From DAOMOP01 sp035444405 (GTDB taxonomy: Bacteria > Pseudomonadota > Gammaproteobacteria > Burkholderiales > Rhodocyclaceae): a DNA stretch of 7,686 bases. Under the pieces are notes generated by a model, which worked only from the letters and a program-made list of their open reading frames with translations, made no database searches and was not told where the DNA came from. How positions within the stretch are numbered: the stretch's first letter is position 1; each line of letters opens with the position of its first letter. This document shows positions 5,062 through 7,686 of this stretch, in pieces. Position numbers and translations under genes: made by a program. The DNA lies in contig DAOMOP010000193.1 in NCBI GenBank assembly GCA_035444405.1, positions 1 to 7,686 of the forward strand. Direction: 5' to 3'.

Positions 5062-5916
5062 ATGCATTCAGCCCAGGAGCTCGTGGCCAATCTGGAAGCG
5101 CTGACCTCGCTTCCGTCGGTCTATGTCAGGATCCGCGAGACGCTCGACGCCCCGGATGGATCGCTGGTCGAGATTTCCCGCGCGATCACGGCCGATCCTG
5201 CGCTTACCGCGCGGCTGCTGAAAGTGGTCAACAGTGCGCTGTATGGCTATGGCGGCACGATCGATTCCATCCACCGCGCCGTGACCATTCTCGGCCTGCA
5301 GCAGGTGCATGATCTCGTACTGGCGATGTCGCTGAGCTCGGTGTTCTCCGGCATTCGCCCCGAGCAAATGGACATGGCCCGCTTCTGGCGCGGCAGCATG
5401 ATGTGCGGCATCGCGGCGCGCGAGATCGGACGCCGCTGCGAGCTGGCGACCGCCGAGCGCATGCTCGTCATCGGCTTGCTGGCCGACGTCGGCCATCTGG
5501 CCATGTACCAGACCGTCCCGGCACTGGCGATAGAGGCGCAGAAGGCGGCCGACACCAACGGCGAGCCGCTCTTCCAGGCCGAGCGCCGCATCGTCGGATG
5601 CGACTACGCCGAGGTCGGTGCGACGCTGATGGACAGCTGGAAGCTGCCGAGCTGTTTCGCCGAGGTCATCGGCGCGCAAATCCATCCGCGCCTGGCCGGC
5701 AGCTTCACCTTCGAAGCGACGGCGCTGAATCTGGCCGCACACATCGTGCACTCCGACCGCAGCGGCGCGACGAGCGAGGCGGCCGCCGCACAGGTCGCGC
5801 CAATCGTGTGGACGACGCTCGACATCGACCCTTCGGCCTTCGGCGCGCTGCGCGAGGCGGCGGAGCTCGATCTGGCCGGCTATCTCGCGCTGCTGTTTCC
5901 CGAGCCGCACCACTGA
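5062..5916 (+). CDS. HDOD domain protein with a degenerate HD active site
   Basis: This is a 284-residue cytosolic protein built almost entirely of one HDOD domain (about residues 8-210), a non-catalytic relative of HD phosphohydrolases found in bacterial signalling and regulatory proteins. Typical elements are 'LTSLPSVYVRIRETLDAP' (14-31), 'ISRAITADPALTARLLKVVNSALYG' (38-62), 'IDSIHRAVTILGLQQVHDLVLAMS' (67-90), 'FWRGSMMCGIAAREIG' (108-123), 'VIGLLADVGHLAMY' (136-149) and 'YAEVGATLMDSWKLP' (182-196). The usual metal ligands are absent: the His of FWRHS is G111, and the HD pair is A141-D142. Hydrolysis of cyclic nucleotides is therefore not expected, as is known for many HDOD proteins. No extra GGDEF, EAL, kinase or receiver domain is attached, so it is a stand-alone module. 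AGGAA lies 7 nt before the ATG. Its 3' end overlaps the convergent hoxW gene by 37 bp. Partner and signal are unknown. Confidence 0.9.
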   Translation: MHSAQELVANLEALTSLPSVYVRIRETLDAPDGSLVEISRAITADPALTARLLKVVNSALYGYGGTIDSIHRAVTILGLQQVHDLVLAMSLSSVFSGIRPEQMDMARFWRGSMMCGIAAREIGRRCELATAERMLVIGLLADVGHLAMYQTVPALAIEAQKAADTNGEPLFQAERRIVGCDYAEVGATLMDSWKLPSCFAEVIGAQIHPRLAGSFTFEATALNLAAHIVHSDRSGATSEAAAAQVAPIVWTTLDIDPSAFGALREAAELDLAGYLALLFPEPHH

Positions 5917-6407
5917 CCGGCACCGCCGCGCGCGGCGACAACCGCCCGCCAGCGCGCCGGTCGCGCATCGGCAAGCAGCTCGCCGGCAAGCCGCCACCCC
6001 TCAGCGAGCGCTTCGCGCGCCGCGGCCGACGGCGCCTCGCCCAGCCCGAAATGCGCTGCGCGCAGGCCCAGCACGAAGGCCGGCGGCGGCGCGCGCTGCG
6101 CAATCCGTTCGAACACGCCCAGCACGGCCTGCGGCGCCAGCGCATGGGTGAGCGGCGTCGCGGCCCGCTCCGGGCCGATCTCGTCGAACGCACACGACGC
6201 TTCGAGCCCCGTTGCGGCATCGATGAACAGCGCCAGATCGGCTTCCTCGAGCAGCAGCGCATGTTCGATCTGCAGCTGAAAGTCCGCCACCGCGACGACC
6301 TCGCCGAAGCGCGCGGCGATGCGTTCGAGCAGGAGCGGCCCCAGCGCGTCGTCGCCACGCGACGGGTTGCCGACCGCGATCACGACGACGCGCACGCCTT
6401 CAGTCAC
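5880..6407 (-). CDS. hoxW: [NiFe] hydrogenase maturation endopeptidase HoxW
   Basis: This 175-residue protease of the HybD/HycI/HoxW family (peptidase family M52) removes the C-terminal peptide of the hydrogenase large subunit after nickel has been inserted. The N-terminal signature 'VGNPSRGDDALGP' (12-24) is present, and D20 fits the first nickel-sensing acid of the family. D63 in 'LFIDAATG' and H88 in 'LTHALAPQAVL' fit the second and third ligands. 'AAHFGLGE' (117-124) is the usual conserved strand after them. The start is GTG at 6405-6407: an in-frame TAG lies two codons upstream and no ATG is available. The start overlaps the end of hoxH by 8 bp (GTGACTGA), indicating translational coupling. 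The last 12 codons overlap the convergent HDOD gene. The gene order hoxH-hoxW matches hox operons such as that of Ralstonia (Cupriavidus) eutropha. The residue assignments are by eye. Confidence 0.92.
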   Translation of the reverse strand: MTEGVRVVVIAVGNPSRGDDALGPLLLERIAARFGEVVAVADFQLQIEHALLLEEADLALFIDAATGLEASCAFDEIGPERAATPLTHALAPQAVLGVFERIAQRAPPPAFVLGLRAAHFGLGEAPSAAAREALAEGWRLAGELLADARPARWRAVVAARGGAGQWCGSGNSSAR

Positions 6408-6477
6408 GCACTACCCGGTCGAGCACGGTGCCGGCACCGTCGGCGAGCTCGAGCACCAGCGGCATGCGGCCGAGCGC
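6400..6477 (-). other. Cleavable C-terminal peptide of HoxH
   Basis: This is the coding segment for the 25 residues ALGRMPLVLELADGAGTVLD plus RVVRD, with the stop codon. In the family the endopeptidase cuts directly after the histidine of the DPCxxCxxH motif (CAT codon at 6478-6480). I recall a 24-residue peptide in R. eutropha HoxH, so the length fits. The gene for the matching protease, hoxW, begins inside this segment. Confidence 0.8.
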
Positions 6478-7686
6478 ATGGGTCGCGCACGACAGGCACG
6501 GATCGAAGGCGCGGATCGCGACCTCGACGTGGTTGAGCAGGCCCTCGGTGAGCTTGCGGCCGTCGAGATATTTGGCCGCGACCGTGCGGATCGCGGTGTT
6601 CATCGCCTGGTTGTTGTGCGTCGTCGACACGATCAGGTTGCACATGCTGACCAGATCGTCGTCATCGACCTGGTAGTGGTGGATCAGCGTGCCGCGCGGC
6701 GCCTCGATCACGCCGACGCCTTCACGCGCGCGCGGCCCTTCGGCAGTCAGCGGGCCGGCGAGGAGATCCGGGTCGTCGAGCAGGTCGCGGATCACCTCGG
6801 CCGCGTGCAGCAGCTCGATCATGCGCGCCCAGTGGTACGCGAGGGTGGCCTGCACCGGCGCGCCGTCGCCGTGGGCGACGAACTCGCGCCGCTCGGCCTC
6901 GGCCAGCGGCGTCGGAATGAAGTCGCAGTTCTGCACGCGCGCGAGCGGGCCGACGCGATACCAGCCCGTCTCCGGACCGCGCGTGCGCAGGTACGGAAAC
7001 TTCATGTAGCTCCACGGCTTGACCTGCTCGGCGATGACGCTGCGGTAGTCCTGGTCGGCCACGCCGTCGAGCAGGATGGTGCCGTCGGCATCGCGGAAGC
7101 GCAGCCGGCCGTCGTAGAGCTCCATTGCGCCGTCGGCACGCACGAGGCTCATCAGCGCCGACGGAAAGGCGCCGAAACCGTCGTACAGCGCCGGATCGCT
7201 GCGATGCAGGCGCTTGACGACGTCGACCGCCGCATGGCTCCAGGTCAGCACGTCGGCGATCTCGGCCTTCAGCGCCGCGCGGTCGGCGGCGGCCAGGTGC
7301 CGGTTCATGCCGCCGGGAATCGCGCCGGTGCCGTGGATGCGCTTGCCGGCGGTCGCACGGATGACCTCCTGCCCGAACTTGCGCAGCAGCACGCCCTGGC
7401 GCGCGAGCTCCGGATGCGCGGCGGCCACGCCGAGGATGTTGCGCCGCCCGGCCTCCGAGTCGAAGCCGAACAGCAGGTCCGGCGACGACAGGTGGAAGAA
7501 GTGCAGCGCGTGCGACTGCAGGATCTGCCCGTAGTGCATCAGCCGGCGCAGCTTTTCGGCGCTCGCCGGCACCGGCCGTGCGCCGACCACGCGGTCGAGC
7601 GCCTTCGACGCCGCCAGATGGTGGCTGACCGGGCAGATGCCGCACAGGCGCTGCACCATGACCGGCACCTCCCAGTACGGCCGCCC
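6400..7686 (-). CDS. hoxH: NAD-coupled [NiFe] hydrogenase large subunit HoxH (5' end beyond right window edge)
   Basis: HoxH carries the Ni-Fe(CN)2CO active site of the cytoplasmic, bidirectional NAD-reducing hydrogenase (group 3d) and works with HoxY and the HoxFU diaphorase. The frame is open to the window edge, beginning GRPYWEVPVMVQRLCGICPV, so only an N-terminal part of roughly 55-60 residues is missing; the internal GTG at 7666-7668 and ATG at 7657-7659 are not the start. Both cysteine motifs are intact: proximal RLCGICPVSHH (L1) and distal 'DPCLSCATH' (L2). Further family landmarks are 'LLFGFDSEAGRRNILGV', 'HGTGAIPGGMN', 'EQVKPWSYMKFPYLR', 'YRVGPLARVQ', 'EVIEAPRGTLIHHY'-type context (read here as 'GVIEAPRGTLIHHYQ') and 'STTHNNQAMN'. 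After the final active-site histidine, 25 residues follow that HoxW should remove. The close match to R. eutropha HoxH is from memory. A group 3c-type relative is less likely because of the long shared C-terminal sequence with HoxH. Confidence 0.94.
   Translation of the reverse strand, partial: GRPYWEVPVMVQRLCGICPVSHHLAASKALDRVVGARPVPASAEKLRRLMHYGQILQSHALHFFHLSSPDLLFGFDSEAGRRNILGVAAAHPELARQGVLLRKFGQEVIRATAGKRIHGTGAIPGGMNRHLAAADRAALKAEIADVLTWSHAAVDVVKRLHRSDPALYDGFGAFPSALMSLVRADGAMELYDGRLRFRDADGTILLDGVADQDYRSVIAEQVKPWSYMKFPYLRTRGPETGWYRVGPLARVQNCDFIPTPLAEAERREFVAHGDGAPVQATLAYHWARMIELLHAAEVIRDLLDDPDLLAGPLTAEGPRAREGVGVIEAPRGTLIHHYQVDDDDLVSMCNLIVSTTHNNQAMNTAIRTVAAKYLDGRKLTEGLLNHVEVAIRAFDPCLSCATHALGRMPLVLELADGAGTVLDRVVRD

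Noticed and set aside
4050..5312. A 420-codon open frame on the plus strand opposite the EEP gene and into the HDOD gene
   Set aside because: It has biased composition and no motifs. It crosses an intergenic region with promoter signals and then runs out of frame through the HDOD gene, whose own frame is strongly conserved.
5403..6536. A 377-codon plus-strand frame spanning the end of the HDOD gene and opposite hoxW
   Set aside because: It is a shadow of two well-supported genes, extremely Arg-rich and without motifs.
1..7686. Mobile elements, CRISPR arrays, tRNA/rRNA genes, riboswitches and signs of recent transfer
   Set aside because: I saw no regularly spaced repeats, transposase motifs, terminal inverted repeats, tRNA-like folds or shift in base composition; gene content is typical of a stable chromosomal region.

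Overview
This is chromosomal DNA from a high-GC bacterium, very probably a betaproteobacterium near Azoarcus, Thauera or Aromatoleum (Rhodocyclales). The evidence is a DUF3567 protein of the 'MNIV…' type found mainly in that class, a GreB with the long acidic N-terminus common there, a DUF465/YdcH protein, a DUF2189 membrane protein, and a bidirectional NAD-type [NiFe] hydrogenase (Hox). This assignment rests on protein resemblance from memory; no search was run.

Layout, left to right. Positions 1-512, minus strand: the 5' part of greB (cut by the window edge), preceded 28 bp upstream by a DUF3567 gene. Positions 513-712: a divergent intergenic region with a good sigma70-like promoter reading right, two abutting palindromes just upstream of it and a perfect 17-bp dyad just downstream of the predicted start of transcription. 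Positions 713-3088, plus strand: a probable operon of a DUF465 protein, a PLP-dependent MetY/cystathionine gamma-synthase-type enzyme and an alpha/beta hydrolase. A separate plus-strand gene with a strong ribosome binding site (3212-4012) encodes a polytopic DUF2189 membrane protein. It converges, 7 bp apart, on a minus-strand endonuclease/exonuclease/phosphatase (EEP) family gene (4020-4871). A second divergent region (4872-5061) carries a promoter for an HDOD protein (5062-5916). The HDOD gene runs head-on into hoxW and overlaps it by 37 bp. On the minus strand, hoxW (5880-6407) follows hoxH (6400 to beyond 7686), with an 8-bp overlap.

Functionally the best supported unit is hoxH-hoxW: the large subunit of an NAD-coupled [NiFe] hydrogenase and the dedicated endopeptidase that trims its C-terminal peptide after nickel insertion. 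The diaphorase and small-subunit genes would be expected upstream, beyond the right edge. The second unit couples a sulfur-amino-acid PLP enzyme to an unassigned hydrolase. The remaining genes look like ordinary housekeeping or conserved hypothetical genes. I see no insertion sequence, phage gene, CRISPR array, tRNA or rRNA. No stretch longer than 300 bp lacks a gene. I do not see a clearly new biological system. The points most worth a second look are the symmetrical sites around the DUF465-metY promoter, the hoxW/HDOD tail-to-tail overlap, and the unassigned hydrolase tied to the MetY-like enzyme.
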